DNA of 64,000 bases. Origin: Myotis daubentonii. Lineage: Eukaryota > Chordata > Mammalia > Chiroptera > Vespertilionidae. The notes below the pieces were generated by a model that was not told the DNA's origin, did no database searches, and saw only the letters and a program-made list of their open reading frames with translations. The stretch is from the NCBI RefSeq assembly GCF_963259705.1, contig NC_081850.1, forward strand, positions 32,889,799 through 32,953,798. Reading direction: 5' to 3'. The stretch's first letter is position 1; each line of letters starts with the position of its first letter. Below are positions 43,023-55,024 of the stretch, piece by piece. The translations under genes and the position numbers were made by a program.

Positions 43023-46000
43023 TTACATGATGGATATATTTGCTTAAGTTTGAAAACAAAATGTATGCTAAAAAAATGTTTACCACCATGCTATTTCTAT
43101 GAGCAAGAAAAAAGAGGAAATAATGTAAATAATTATTAATAGATAAAATATGCATATATGGTACATCTATATATGCAATTCTATACAGGCACTAAAAAGA
43201 AGACTAGGATCTATATTACCAACGTAATTATAGGTTAAAAAATACAAAATACAAAACTGTATAGGAGGATCCTATTTGTGTTAAAATATGGAAAAGATAC
43301 TTCATTTATCTACTATAAGGAAAAATATTCTGAAAGGAGGTCCAAGTCACCTTCGGGGTATGTGACTGTGGAACTGAATTAAGAAATAGAAGCTTCTTTT
43401 TTTTTTTTTTTTTTACTACACTCTTTGTACTTTAACATTTTTTACTTTGAGTTTGGGTTTTAGAGTAAAAATACTTGTAATTGCATAAAAATAGTATAGT
43501 TTTGCTATAATGTGTCAGAACTATTTTTGAGTTTTCTTTATAAAATATTTCTTAACCTGAGGAACATCTATAGGTACTAGAAATGCATTTGTGTTCCCTG
43601 AATGATCATATCAGTGCTTGACAGCTGTCATGCGTGGAGGCACCAACTCCCGTGCAGTTAAGGACAGGCAGCTATGCCTTTCATCTAGAAGAGTAAAACT
43701 TTAAGTAAGAGTAACCATGTTGAGCAAGTTCAATTCCACCAGACGAATCTGAAGAACCTTAAACATCGGAATAAAACAGCTTTGCCTTTGCCTTTTTTAC
43801 AATAATGCTGTGTTCCTCTAGGCAATATGATTACTTACCTGATTTTTCAACTTGCCACAGAAATAAAATAGATGTGCGTAGAAAGTGAGAGAGCTACACA
43901 TGTTAATAGAGGGAACAATGTTAGTTTTGACCCCATCGTCATTTACTTTACCTGAACTTACAGGATTCTCATACCAGTTCACTGGCATATTGCTCAGGCT
44001 AAGGGTAAAATTACTCTGATTTTCTATATACATGTCAACTTGAAGTTAATTAGGTGGCCAGGGGTATAGGTAGGTGGTGGGAAAAGGCAGCAATAAAGAA
44101 TGAAATTTACCCCATATTATTTGTGACTCAGATGGAAATGCCATAGATAATTAGGAATTTAATATTATCAAAGCTAACATCTCAGTCTAGATTTGATGTT
44201 TTCAAGTTATTTTACAGTATTTCATGTTAGGAAAGTTTCAACTTGAAAATTACTCAGAAGAAACTTCCATGAACAAAACAAAACAAAAAAACCACTATTA
44301 GAAAGCATACTGAAAATAATCCCAAACATGTATCAGTAAAATATGCAGGAAGAAAGCCACAGTCCTCATTGAGCCTGTATTAAACCCTGAGATAGTGCAT
44401 CTAAGCCTCCTGCTCTCTCTGAACTCCTAGCGCATGCCTCACTTGGCAAGAAGTCTGTGCTGAAGTCCACTGTGCCACATAGTGTGACCGACATCGAGGT
44501 AGGGAGGTAAGGGATGCGGTTCTTGCCCTTTGAGAGTTTGGGCCTTTGCCATTAGCATGGTTCGGATTACACTATGTTATGGCTTATTGTAAATATGTCT
44601 TAAGGAAGGGCCCATTTGTTTACTGTGCCTAGCAGCGAAATGTTTAAATAGTCTTTACTTTCTAAAATATCTTTAGGAGATTAAAGAGAAAAAATGAGAT
44701 TAGATGAAAAAGAATTAAAATTGTTGGTGATGAACAATTTTGGAAGGTGCTAAAATTTCCTGATTTTATGCCCTGTGACAAACATCATTCCAGGGGATTT
44801 GTATGTAATTCTGTGTTTAATTCTCACCCCCAATCCTGTGAGGCAGGAAGCCTTATTGCTTTCTAACCCATTCTTCCCACTGCAGCCAGTTGACCAGTCT
44901 GGTCACGCATAAGCTTACGTGTCTTCTCTGGCTCTGTTACCCTTGGTATAATGTCCAAACCTGACTGTAGGAAGCTATGAGACCTGGTGCATCCCATGAC
45001 TCCAGCCTCATTTCTTGTGATTCTTTCTCCTATTCTCTTCTCTCTAAGCATAATGAATTTCATGTCCAATAGAATGGGCATTAGAAAGGAAACTGTCTAA
45101 AGGGCAGAGAGAAGACTAAAAGGTAGACTGAAATTAGGTTGTGATTGTCTATGTATGCCTTGTCAGGTGGACTTGATTTTTTAGACTTGTGGTTCTCATC
45201 CTGTTTTTGGTGACAACATAATGAATGATTCTGATGCATTAGTAAACATGATTTAAAAGTGAGTCACCATGGTTGTTTATCTTAACCTAAAGGTTGGGCA
45301 TGAGTAATATCTTCTAGGGCTGTATGCTCTTTCCTACTGGGGGTTTCCTTAGCTGTAACTCACAGTTTTGGGCAATGGGGAGCCACTGATGTCTTGTTCC
45401 TAAGTACAAGGGAGATTTTCTGCTCTGAGATTTAGTTTTAAGGTGCTCCTATAACAGCTGAGCTATACTTACAGACCCCCTCTCTTCCTTCATTTCCCCC
45501 AGTGTGCACATAATGCTGCTAGGATTTCCCCGTTTCCAGCAGTACACTATTCCCAGAAGCAATATTTCTTCTTGCTGGCCAAGTCCTTAGGGTCCAGGCC
45601 ACTCCTGGGTGCTCACCCACCATTCTTAGTGCCATGGTTTTTTCTTCCTTTCCGACTTAGACAAGAATAGTCCCAATCCATCAAATGTGTTTGGACTAAT
45701 GTCCAAAATCAACCAGGGGAAAGACCAAGGTCCAATTTTCTTTCCTCCCGGCATAATGCCACTGATATGGTCTCCAATGACCAAATGAACCTAAACTTGA
45801 GCATATTGGCAATGGGAGGGTGCTACCTCTGTGGCATCAGAACTGCAGCTACAAATAATGTCCTGTCACATACACATATTTATATCTGCTGCTGGGCTAT
45901 ACACAGGTTGTAGAAGAAACATGACTTACCTTGCTTATGGTGAAAATATGTATCTATTAAATTAGTGAATTAATAATGGATAAATCAACAAGATAACCCT

Positions 46001-46149
46001 GTATAGCTTCCCTCTGGATAAAATAGTGTAGGGACATGGAAAATGTTCCCTGGTGGATGACTCCTTTTCTCTTCTCAGAGTCCTAGATCCCAGGAAGGCC
46101 AGTTGATATCAGGCATCTTAACCTCAGATCCTCCCATATACTGATGGAT
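43023..46149. other. Mostly unassigned intergenic sequence
   Basis: About 3 kb without an assignable mobile element apart from short A/T tracts (for example T20 near 43400) and possible old L1 pieces around 43150-43300. No exon-like frames with splice sites were found. It may be the most host-derived stretch outside the relaxin gene. Confidence 0.4.
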
Positions 46150-46194
46150 GAGACCTGAGACCTGAGACCTGAGACCTGAGACCTGAGACCTGAG
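46150..46194. repeat. 7-bp tandem repeat (GAGACCT)n
   Basis: Just over six perfect units of GAGACCT. Perfect repetition implies recent change or slippage. Confidence 0.97.
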
Positions 46195-46640
46195 CAAGAG
46201 TTTGCAACAGTGAGAACTTCTCTCTTAAACTGAATAGAAATAAGGCTCTTTTAGGAGACCAGGGGAGAGCAAGGGTACGAATTGGGGGAGAGGAAGAGGA
46301 AAAAGGGAGGAGGAAAAAGGATGTAGGAAGTGAGCAGGCAAGAGAGAACCCTTCCATCACCTCCACTGGAGTCCTTCCTAATTGGAAATTCCACCCTGGA
46401 CCCTGCAGTCTTGTTTCTGCGGGGCTCTTGGCTACACACACCCCTGCCTCCCAGGAGTGGTTAGTTTATAAACAGGACATGAAGAGTTAAGCATTTCTGT
46501 CTTAATTCAGCTGCTGCTGTGACAACCATTCATTTGGACAGCTTATTTATCTCCTGTATCTCATTAGAGGCTGCCCCTGCTCAGGTCCATTTGGCTAAAG
46601 AGTCTGGGATCTGGAGGAAAGGGAGGCTATTTATAGTAAA

Positions 46641-47638
46641 CTAGAGGCCCAGTGCACAAAAATTTGTGCACTGGGGGGAGGGGAAGAGGGGGGCCTCAGC
46701 CCGGCCTGTGCCCTCTCGCAGCCTGGGACCCCTTGGGAGATAACGACCTGCTGGCTTAGGCCTGCTCCCGGGTGGCAGAGGGCAGGCCCAATCCCTAGGT
46801 GCAGCCCCTGGTCAGGCTCAGAGCAGGGCCAATTGGGGAGTTGGGGCGCCGCCCCCGTCATGCACAGAGCAGGGCGGATCGGGAGGTTGTGATGCGACCC
46901 TCAGTCACGCTCAGGGTAGGGCCGATTGGGGGGTTGGGACACCGCCCCCTGTCACACTCAAGGCAGGGTCCATGGGGAGGTTGTGGCGCCACCCCCTGTC
47001 ATGCTCAGAGCAGAGCCAATCAGGGGGTTGGGGCGTTGCCCCCTGTCACACACAGAGCAGGGCCCAACAGGGGGGTTGGGGCTCCGTACCCTGTCACGCA
47101 CAGAGCAGGGGCCATCAGGGGGTTGGGGAGCTCCCCCCTGTCACGCACAGAGCAGGGCGGATCAGGGGGTTGGGGCGCTGCCCTCTATCACCCACAGAGC
47201 AGGGCCAATCAGGGGGTTGGGGTGCCGCCACTCTCACACTCAGGGCAGGGGCGATGGGGAGGTTATGGCTCTACCCCGTCACACACAGAGCAGGGCCCGT
47301 GGGGGGCGGGGGGGGGGGGGTTGGGGCGCCACACCCTGTCACACACAGAGAAGGGCCAATCAGGGGGTTGGGGCGCCGCACCGTGTCACACACAGAGCCG
47401 CAGGGCGATGAGGGGGTTGGGGAGCTTCCCCCTATCAGGTACAGAGCAGGGCTGATCAGGGGGTTGGGGCGCCTTCCCCTGTCATGAACAGAGCAGGGCA
47501 GATAGGGAGGTTGTGGCCCCGCCCCCTGTCACACACAGAGCCGCAGGGCGATCAGGGGGTTTGGGCGCTGCCCCCTGTCACGCTGATCCTGGTGCTGGGA
47601 GGCATTATTACCCTTTTACTATATAGGGTAGAGGCCTG
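46641..47638 (-). mobile_element. Helitron with 47-bp minisatellite, part of a head-to-tail pair
   Basis: CTAGAGGCCCAGTGCAC hairpin end and a CCCTTTTACTATATAGGG end. The interior is the same 47-bp repeat as at 33310. It is more similar to the 33-kb pair than to the 27-kb pair. Confidence 0.9.
46800..47585. repeat. 47-bp minisatellite
   Basis: About 16 units of the CACAGAGCAGGGC...GGGGGTTGGGG...CCCTGTCA type. A G-run is at about 47300. Overlapping frames of 161-218 codons arise in all three plus frames because 47 is not a multiple of 3. Confidence 0.93.
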
Positions 47639-48263
47639 GTGCATGGGTGGGTGCCAGCTGGTTTGCCCTGAAGAGTGTCCTGGATCAGGGTGGGGGTCCC
47701 CACTGGGGTGCCTGCCAGCCTGGGTGAGGGGCTGATGGCTGTTTGCAGCTGGTCACACATCCTTCAGGGTGGGGGTCCCCACTGGGGTGCCTGGCCAGCC
47801 TGGGTGAGGGGCTGAGGGCTGTTTTCAGGCTGGCGGGTGACTGAAGCTCCCAACCGCTCCTTTTTTTCTTTTTTTTTTCTTTTTATTCTGGGCCAGCTTT
47901 AGCTTTGAGGCTTGGTTCCAGCTCTTAGGCCTCCGCTTCTGAAAGCAGGTTTCTGGCCTTTGTTTACAATGTTGCGATCCTGCTGGCTGAAGCCCGGCAG
48001 ACTAAAGCAGGTTTCTGGGGTTTTGTTTAGCTTCTATATTTGTTACATAGTTGCTTAGAGTTGCAGCTCAGAGGCCTGCAGCGGCAGGCGGGGAACGTTG
48101 GAGTCGTCTGTCACTGAAGCAAGCAAGCCTCATGTTAGTTTCAAGCTGCCTGGCTGCCGGCAGCCATCTTGGCTGGCAGTTAATTTGCATATCTCACTGA
48201 TTAGCCAATGGGAAGGGTAGCGGTCGTATGCCAATTACCACGTTTCTCTTTTAATAAATAGGA
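47639..48263 (-). mobile_element. Helitron partner body with lost CTAG end
   Basis: TAGAGGCCTGGTGCATGGGT start with no hairpin; 5' end complement 'cacgtttctcttttaataaa' plus TAGGA. Confidence 0.86.
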
Positions 48264-48510
48264 TTATTCAACTAGAACCAGAAGCAAGGGTGGTATTTGC
48301 CCTCTGTGGCCGGCCAATCCCAGGGCAGCTGGGTGATCCTGAGATGGCCAGATTGTTTAACCTAAGGGATGTAGCCTGACTGCAGCTTCAGCAGTAGCCC
48401 TAGGACAGGGTTGAGGTACCTGGGGGCATGTGATGGAGAATAAGGAGGGAGCAGCAGGGCAAGGGATATCTGGGTGGCCCTCATGACAACCCCTCAGAAA
48501 TTTCTAACCC

Positions 48511-48640
48511 ATTGGTTCTCAACCTTGTGTGCTCATTGGAATCTCCTGGGACCTTTACACAATGCTGTTACCTGGGTGTCATTACCTCCTCCAGATTCTG
48601 ATTAAGTTGGTCTGGTTTGTAGCCTGGGCATCTGAGTTAT
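48511..48640. mobile_element. MER5A-like ancient hAT-Charlie fragment
   Basis: 'ggttctcaacc', 'tcattggaatctcctggga' and 'gtagcctgggcatc' are characteristic of MER5A. It is old and diverged, unlike the young hATs in this window. Confidence 0.7.
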
Positions 48641-49408
48641 GGTTTTGACAATAATGGCACCTTCTTTTTTCTGCATTCCATCCTCTCCAGCATTGCAGCA
48701 TCCCTTTCCATGGGGCAGGTATTAGAACGGAAAACCTTGTAATTTCAGACAGAATAGTGATAGCAAGCCAGCATCTTTAGGACAGAGGAGAGTCTAGCTG
48801 AAATTCAGCTAAGACAAACCTTGCCCTCAGAAAAATGTGCTTCTGTGGCTTGTCTTTGCCACTAATAGTCTAAGTGACCAGGTGCATGTCACTCTTGTTC
48901 TCTAGACCTCTGCACGGTCTTCTCATCTGTTCTTGTGACTCTAATAGTCTGAGAGCACATCTCTCTGCTTCCTGCCTAGTCTGTGCCCTGCTTCTGTTTC
49001 CCTTGAATCCACAGACATTACTTTTTTGGGGGGGTAAAGTTCTTTTTTGGCACTTACTGCTCTTTGAGAGAGGCATTGTTCCTTCTCTTTTTCATTGCTC
49101 TGTCTTACCCATTTATTGAGTGGATTCATGCAACTCCAGGACACCCATGTCACTTAGAAAAAAGTCAAAAGATAAATGTATTCATTACTTGTGAAGCCTT
49201 TGTTCTGTATTCAGCATTGAGAACCAAGCATGATTAGGACCTCTCCTCTGGGCTCTTTGAGCTCACAGTTTACACACAGATAGAGAGGAGGTATTTGCCA
49301 TCTAGTATAGAAGCTCAGAGTGATAGAAAAGAAGGAAGCTAAGTGGGAACCAGAATCCTTAGGAGTTACATATTTTATCTCTTTAAGTGGAATTTGCATT
49401 TAAAAGGT
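48641..49408. other. Unassigned sequence
   Basis: No gene or repeat recognised. Short open frames have no domain. Confidence 0.4.
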
Positions 49409-49409
49409 G

Positions 49410-49614
49410 CTCAAGCCCTACCATTGTGGCTCAGGAGGTCACTGTTGCATTCCTGGTCAGGGTATATGCCCCTGTTGCGGGCTCGATCCCCAGTGTGGGG
49501 CGTGCAGGAGGCAGCTGATCAATGATTCTCTGATCAATAATTCTCTCTCATCTTTGATGTTTCTATCTCCCTCTCCCTTCCTCTCTGAAATCAATAAAAA
49601 GATCAATAAATAAA
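49410..49614 (+). mobile_element. Ves SINE
   Basis: Head 'agccctaccattgtggctca', CT-rich body and AATAAA-rich tail. Confidence 0.88.
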
Positions 49615-49998
49615 AGGTGATCAAGGAATTTGTTTTAGTTAGTCCACTGTCCTCCATATCTCAGCTTTCCCTCTTTCTGGCTCCTTCCCAAGAGACATAA
49701 ATATGCTCCAGTTTCTCCACAATCAAGATTTTCTTTCAACACTCCCCTCTCATCATCTTTTCTATAATTTTTCTTCCTTTTCACTCCGGATTTCTTATGT
49801 GTTATTTCTAATCCCAAACTGATCAGTCACTGCTTATCACACTGCAATTCATGTTAATTGTGATAATTAAAACCACAAGAAAAGATGAGGATACACAGAA
49901 AGATATAGGGCTTATGCAATCCACATGGAAGAGACAGAAATGCAAAGGGAAGAATGTACTTAGTATCCAGAGCAGAGAGCAAGCAGGTAAGTCTAGAA
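49615..49998. other. Unassigned sequence
   Basis: No recognised feature; it may contain a small old L1 piece. Confidence 0.35.
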
Positions 49999-50766
49999 CA
50001 GGGGTGGGCAACCCAAGGCACACGTGCCAAACATGGCACGCCAGTAACTTTTGCTGGCATGCGAAACCCTCTCTTATAATCTTCCATTTACAATTTTTTT
50101 CTTAATATCAACTTTTTTATTTTTGAGATAAATTCAGTGTAGGTGCATCTTAGATAAATAAATAATTTTACATAACAAGTTATCTTAAAGACCATAGACA
50201 TGGATTGACGGGAGAGGGGAAGAGCAATTTCAATAGTGTTGAAAACTACTGAGGACTTGGAATGCCATTCCAGAAAATTTTTTCTGTTTAAAAAACTTTG
50301 CAACAGCGTTACTCTCCATGTTTACATCCACATACGCTTGTGAATCTTTGTTCTCAGTGATGAATTTTGTTAAGTCTCATAATAGGAGTAGCCTGATGGA
50401 TGAAAGTAGTAGCTCGTGCAGTTCTCTGAAGGTCACGAAATATAAACCTGATGCAAAATCTCTGTCATCAGTGATGCAGCAGCAAAAGTCCCACTGATAA
50501 TATCAAACGGAGTCATAAAGTTTTCTGTCGGACTATCAGTGTACATGTATACATTACAAAATAAATGTATTTTTCATCATCATATACTGTGTTTTTGTCG
50601 CTCGAATGAATTTTATTTCTTCAAGCTTCTGCCCTTACGTACACCTTAAGAGATATCAAGTAGGCGTAACATGTTCTCAAAAAATTAGGGTTGGCATGCA
50701 GAAGAACTTTGAGTCAGAGATTTTGCTGGTTTTGGCACACACTCACAAAAAGGTTGCCCACCCCTG
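49999..50766 (+). mobile_element. hAT-C transposon with transposase remnant
   Basis: Ends CAGGGGTGGGCAACC and GGTTGCCCACCCCTG are clear TIRs. The 3' half holds the last part of a hAT transposase. Flanks (GTCTAGAA and TCCTAGGG) are not a clean TSD. It is an internally deleted derivative of an autonomous hAT and is inserted at the edge of an L1. Confidence 0.88.
50243..50497 (+). pseudogene. hAT transposase C-terminal (dimerisation) fragment
   Basis: In frame with the stop at 50495-50497, the sequence reads 'WNAIPENFFCLKNF' and then 'STYACESLFSVMNFVKSHNR'. These match the conserved hATC dimerisation region (C-E-S/R-x-F-S followed by xxxKxxxR). The zinc finger and DDE catalytic part are missing, so it cannot transpose itself. 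Confidence 0.8.
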
Positions 50767-52095
50767 TCCTAGGGCAAAGGAAACTAAGGAGAAAATAAAT
50801 AAACGGGATTACATCAAAATAGGAGTTTCTGCACAGCAAAAAAAACTATCAACAAAACGAAAATGGAGACCACTGTAAGGGAGAACGTATTTGGCAATGA
50901 CACATCTGATAAAGGGTTAATACTCAAAATATATAAGGAACTCATACAACTTAGCAAAGGAAGACAAACAATCCAATTAAAAATGGGCAAAGAACCTAGG
51001 CCAGTGATGGCGAACCTATGACACGCGTGTCAGAGGTGGCACACGAACTCATTTTTTTGGTTGATTTTTCTTTGTTAAATGGCATTTAAATATATAAAAT
51101 AAATATCAAAAATATAAATCTTTGTTTTACTATGGTTGCAAATATCAAAAAATTTCTATATGTGACACGGCACCAGAGTTAAGTTAGAGTTTTTCAAAAT
51201 GCTGACACGCCGAGCTCAAAAGGTTCACCATCACTGATAGACACTTCTCCAAAGTGGAGATACAGATGGCCAAAAGACATATGAAAAAATGCTCAAAATC
51301 ACTGATCATCAGAGAGATGCAAATTAAAATGATAATGAGGTATCACCTCAGACCTGTCAGAATGGCTACCATCAACAAATCAACAAATGACAAGTGCTGG
51401 CGAGGATGTAGAGAAAAGGGAATCCTAGTACACTGGTGGTGAGAATGCAGACTGTTACACCATTATGGAAAACAGTATGAAGCTTCCTCACAAAATTAAA
51501 TATGGAACTGCTATTTGACCCAGTGATCCCACTGCTAGGCATTTAACCTAAGAAACATGAAATACCAATCAGAAAGAATATATGCTTCCCTATATTCATA
51601 GCAGGGCAATTTTACAATAGCTAAGATCTGGAAACAGCCCAAGTACCCATCAGTGGATGAGTGAATAAAAAAGCCATGGTACATTTACACTATGCAGCAG
51701 TCAGAAAGAAGGATCTCGTATCCTTTGAGACAGCATGGAGGGACCTGGGAGTATCATGCTAAGTGAAATAAGCCAGTCAGAAAAAGACAAATATCACATG
51801 ACCTCACTCATATGTGGAATCTAAAGAACAAAATAAACTGATGAACAAAATAGATCCAGAGACATCGAAGCATGGAATAGACTGTGGAATCTCAACGGGA
51901 AGGCAAAGGTGGTTGGATGTGTGGGAAGAGACCAATCAATGAACTTGTATGCATACATGCATAACCATGGACACAGACAATAGGGTAGTGAAGGCCTGGG
52001 GAAGGGAAACAGGGGCAGGCTAGAAGGGGTGAATGGGGAGGAAAAAGGGACATATGTAATACTTTTAACAATAAAAAATTACTTTTAAAAATAAA
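50767..52095 (+). mobile_element. L1 ORF2/3' UTR fragment interrupted by hAT-A
   Basis: 'gggattacatcaaaatagga' and 'gatgcaaattaaaatgataa' are typical of the L1 ORF2 C-terminal end. It continues to a 3' UTR and an A-rich end with AATAAA near 52070. The reading frame is broken. hAT-A sits at 51002-51236. Confidence 0.85.
51002..51236 (+). mobile_element. Non-autonomous hAT-A transposon
   Basis: Both TIRs intact, with unclear TSD (flanks ACCTAGGC and ATAGACAC). It inserted into L1 sequence. Confidence 0.94.
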
Positions 52096-52445
52096 AAAAT
52101 AAACCATTTGCTAGAATAAGAAAAGATGAAATACTGTCATTTGCAACAATATGGATGAATCTTGAGAGTATCATGCTAAGCCAAATAAGTCAGACAGAAA
52201 AGGACAAAAAAACGTGTGATTTCATTCTTATGTGAGCTATAAAACAGAAAGCAATAAATGAACAAAAAACAAGCTCATAGACACATACAATATAAGGGTG
52301 ATTACCAGAGAGAAGAGGAATGGGGAGAGAATAAAGAGAGTAAAGAGGGTCAAATACATGGTGAGAGACAAAGATTAGACTTTGAGTGGTGAACAGATAA
52401 TGTTATTAACCAATGTCACCCCAATAAATATAAATTTTTTAAAAC
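52096..52445 (+). mobile_element. Second L1 3' end
   Basis: 'atcatgctaagccaaataag' through 'ttaaccaatgtcacccc' and AATAAATATAAATTT. A different L1 subfamily from the preceding one. Confidence 0.8.
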
Positions 52446-52796
52446 TGGCTAAAATCTTAGACAAGTTACAAAACATATTTCCTTTTCCATAATACACATT
52501 TGTTTCTCACAATATTAATTAGCACATCCTTATATTAGCTCTTTATAAGACATTTAAAGTATTCAGGAATTTCAATTTTATCAATTTTTTGGGATTGTTA
52601 AGTAAAAAATTCAATGGAATTATTCCCAAAATCTTCCACCAGATTCTTGCTCCTCACCTTCCCTGACCTATCTTCATAATGGCAAAGTACTGTGCGCTCC
52701 TGGACTTCCAGTTAAATATCTCTAGAACTTAATTCAGTGAACTTAAGTGAGGGAGTAGTTGCCTGGGAATAAGCTGAATGGATAGGGAAATTACTT
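52446..52796. other. Unassigned sequence
   Basis: No recognised feature. Confidence 0.4.
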
Positions 52797-52998
52797 ACAT
52801 ATATAAAAGGCTAATATGCAAAGTGTCCCCTCAGGAGTTTGACCAGGAGATTGTGAGTTCAATTGCTAGCTATGACGTGCACTGACCACCAGGGGGCGGC
52901 ACGGAATGAAGATAGGCCCCAGCTGGCAGCCAGCAGTGGGGAAGGAAGGCCCCAGCCGGCAGCCGGAAGGCCCCGAATTTCATGCACCAGGCCTCTAG
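52797..52998 (+). mobile_element. Helitron, the only + strand copy
   Basis: 5' end 'catatataaaaggctaata'; 3' end 'tttcatgcaccaggcctctag' (motif CACCAGGCCTCTAG). About 200 bp, with an internal repeat 'ggccccagc(t/c)ggcagcc'. Confidence 0.87.
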
Positions 52999-53254
52999 TA
53001 TCAAACATATTTCTCAACAAGTTATAACTTTTTATCATACATATCCCTAATGGCGGGTCCCTAAATCATATAAACTGGGAGTGGAATGGCTATGGAGAAG
53101 AAGGTATCAGGCTTGACTGGTCTAGCTTTCCTGTGGCCCTGCTCATATGATCCCTACATATTGATCATACATATTGGGTACAGCAAAAGAGAAATATGCC
53201 AGTGTATGTACTATTTTTGCATAATAAGATACATATTCCGTGCTTATTAACTTA

Positions 53255-53613
53255 CTAGAGGCCCAATGCACAGATTTGTGCACTGGTGGAGTCCCTCAGC
53301 CTGGCCTGCAGGGATTGGCCTGAAACCGGCTCTCCTACATCCCACGAGGGGTCCCAGATTGCGTGAGGGCGGTTCTTGAGTGACAAACCCTGGAATCGAG
53401 CTTCCTCCTCTCTGGTTCCAGGTGCATCACTCGAGACTGCAGCTGCCAAGTCACCACAGCTCAGCAGCTCCTGTGTTGAGTGTCTGCTCCCTGGTGGTTG
53501 GTGCACATCATAGCTACTAGTTGGAGCGTCTGCCACCTGGTGGTCATTGCACATCATAGCTACCAGTCAGACGGTCAAACGGTTGGACGGTCACTTAGGC
53601 TTTTACATATATA
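53255..53613 (-). mobile_element. Helitron
   Basis: CTAGAGGCCCAATGCACAG hairpin end, 'cacttaggcttttacatat' other end. Closely related to 61086-61400. Confidence 0.9.
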
Positions 53614-53822
53614 AATTTCATTTTTCCTACCAATCCCACTGCTTATTTTATTAGTCTAGAGGTTCTTATTGAAATTTTGAAAAGATCCTTTTAAAAATGT
53701 CTAAAGAGAAGGCTATGTGAAAATTTCTGGTTGGCCTAATATATTTTCTTACTATATTCTTTTTGAAGCCATTAACAGTTATATATTATACTGGCTCCAA
53801 GTCCATTAGAAAAACTATGTAA

Positions 53823-54070
53823 CCTTTTTTTTTTAATTCTCATCTGAGAATATTTTTTCATTGACTTTTAGAGAGAGTAGAAGAGAAAGACAGAGAGAAA
53901 TATCAATGTGAAAGAAACACATCAAATGGTTGCCTCCTATACATGCCCCAACCAGGGCCTTGGCCAGGGAAGAGCCTGCAACTGAGGTACATGCCCTTGA
54001 TAGGAATTGAACCCGGGACCCTTCACTTCCCAGGCTGACGCTCTATCCACTGAGCCAAACTGGCTTGGGC
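53823..54070 (-). mobile_element. Ves SINE, reverse orientation
   Basis: Flanked by AAAACTATGTAA on both sides (53811 and 54071). Head complement 'gagccaaactggcttgggc'. Confidence 0.93.
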
Positions 54071-54587
54071 AAAACTATGTAATCTTTTTAATTCTGTATT
54101 TCAACACTATGTCAAGGGAAGATTTCACAATTAAATGTTTAAGTTTGAAATATGGACAAAAGAAAGATCCCAATTGCATGTATATATAAAATTATTTTAC
54201 ATAGCAATGTGTATCTTATTTAAAAAGAAAATCTTCGGATGCATTGTTGCTGTGCCTGGAAAGAAACATGTATTTTGAAACTGGCTTAAGAGGTCTATGT
54301 GATGCCCAGATCATATGCTTAAGGACTGTTTCATATGCAACTATAATTTTCTACCAAACCCTCTTTTACCTAATAAATGTTATCCAGGGAATGTTTCTAA
54401 CCAAATAAAATAAAAAGGTTTGTATCATTGAAAAAAAATTACCTCACCAAATACAGCAAACATAGGATACAGTAAAAACAACAACAAAAACCCACATGAT
54501 TTTTATGCTGTAACATGTACTATCAAAATTTTCTTCTTGTAATTGTGGGATTCTACTGCTTTTTCCCCCCTTTTCTTTTATGGTTTG

Positions 54588-54639
<52 letters not shown>

Positions 54640-54990
54640 CTCTAGTCTATGAAATATAAAATGAAACATCAAATTAAAGTATTCAAGAAACTGGGTTGCT
54701 ATCAAACCACCTTCCAGAGGAACTGGAGGAAAGTTAGTGGAGAAAGTGCATGGCAAACTTATGATATTGCGCAAGCCCAAAGTGATGCATTGAGAATTTT
54801 AATGTTTCTACTGCGATTTAGATAAAAATTCATCAGTTTTCCCTCTCTTGTCAATATCTTATAATTTCATTCATTATATTTTTATGGATTGATATACTAC
54901 ATACTATACTCATTAATCTAACTATAATCTTATTTAGATCAACAGGTTATGCAACAAATGTTCATACTGGAGAACTCTAGGTTGTAAGAG
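54071..54990. other. Unassigned sequence with TG microsatellite
   Basis: A (TG)n run lies at 54592-54638. Nothing else was recognised. Confidence 0.45.
54592..54638. repeat. (TG)n microsatellite
   Basis: About 23 uninterrupted TG units. Confidence 0.98.
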
Positions 54991-55024
54991 TATGAATAAT
55001 TTCTGTTTATTTTTTAAAATATAT

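Noticed and set aside
46799..47487. Overlapping frames of 161-218 codons
   Set aside because: Same 47-bp minisatellite artefact as at 33 kb.
46800..47585. CRISPR-like regular repeat array
   Set aside because: Units are contiguous with no unique spacers, and the context is a mammalian Helitron.
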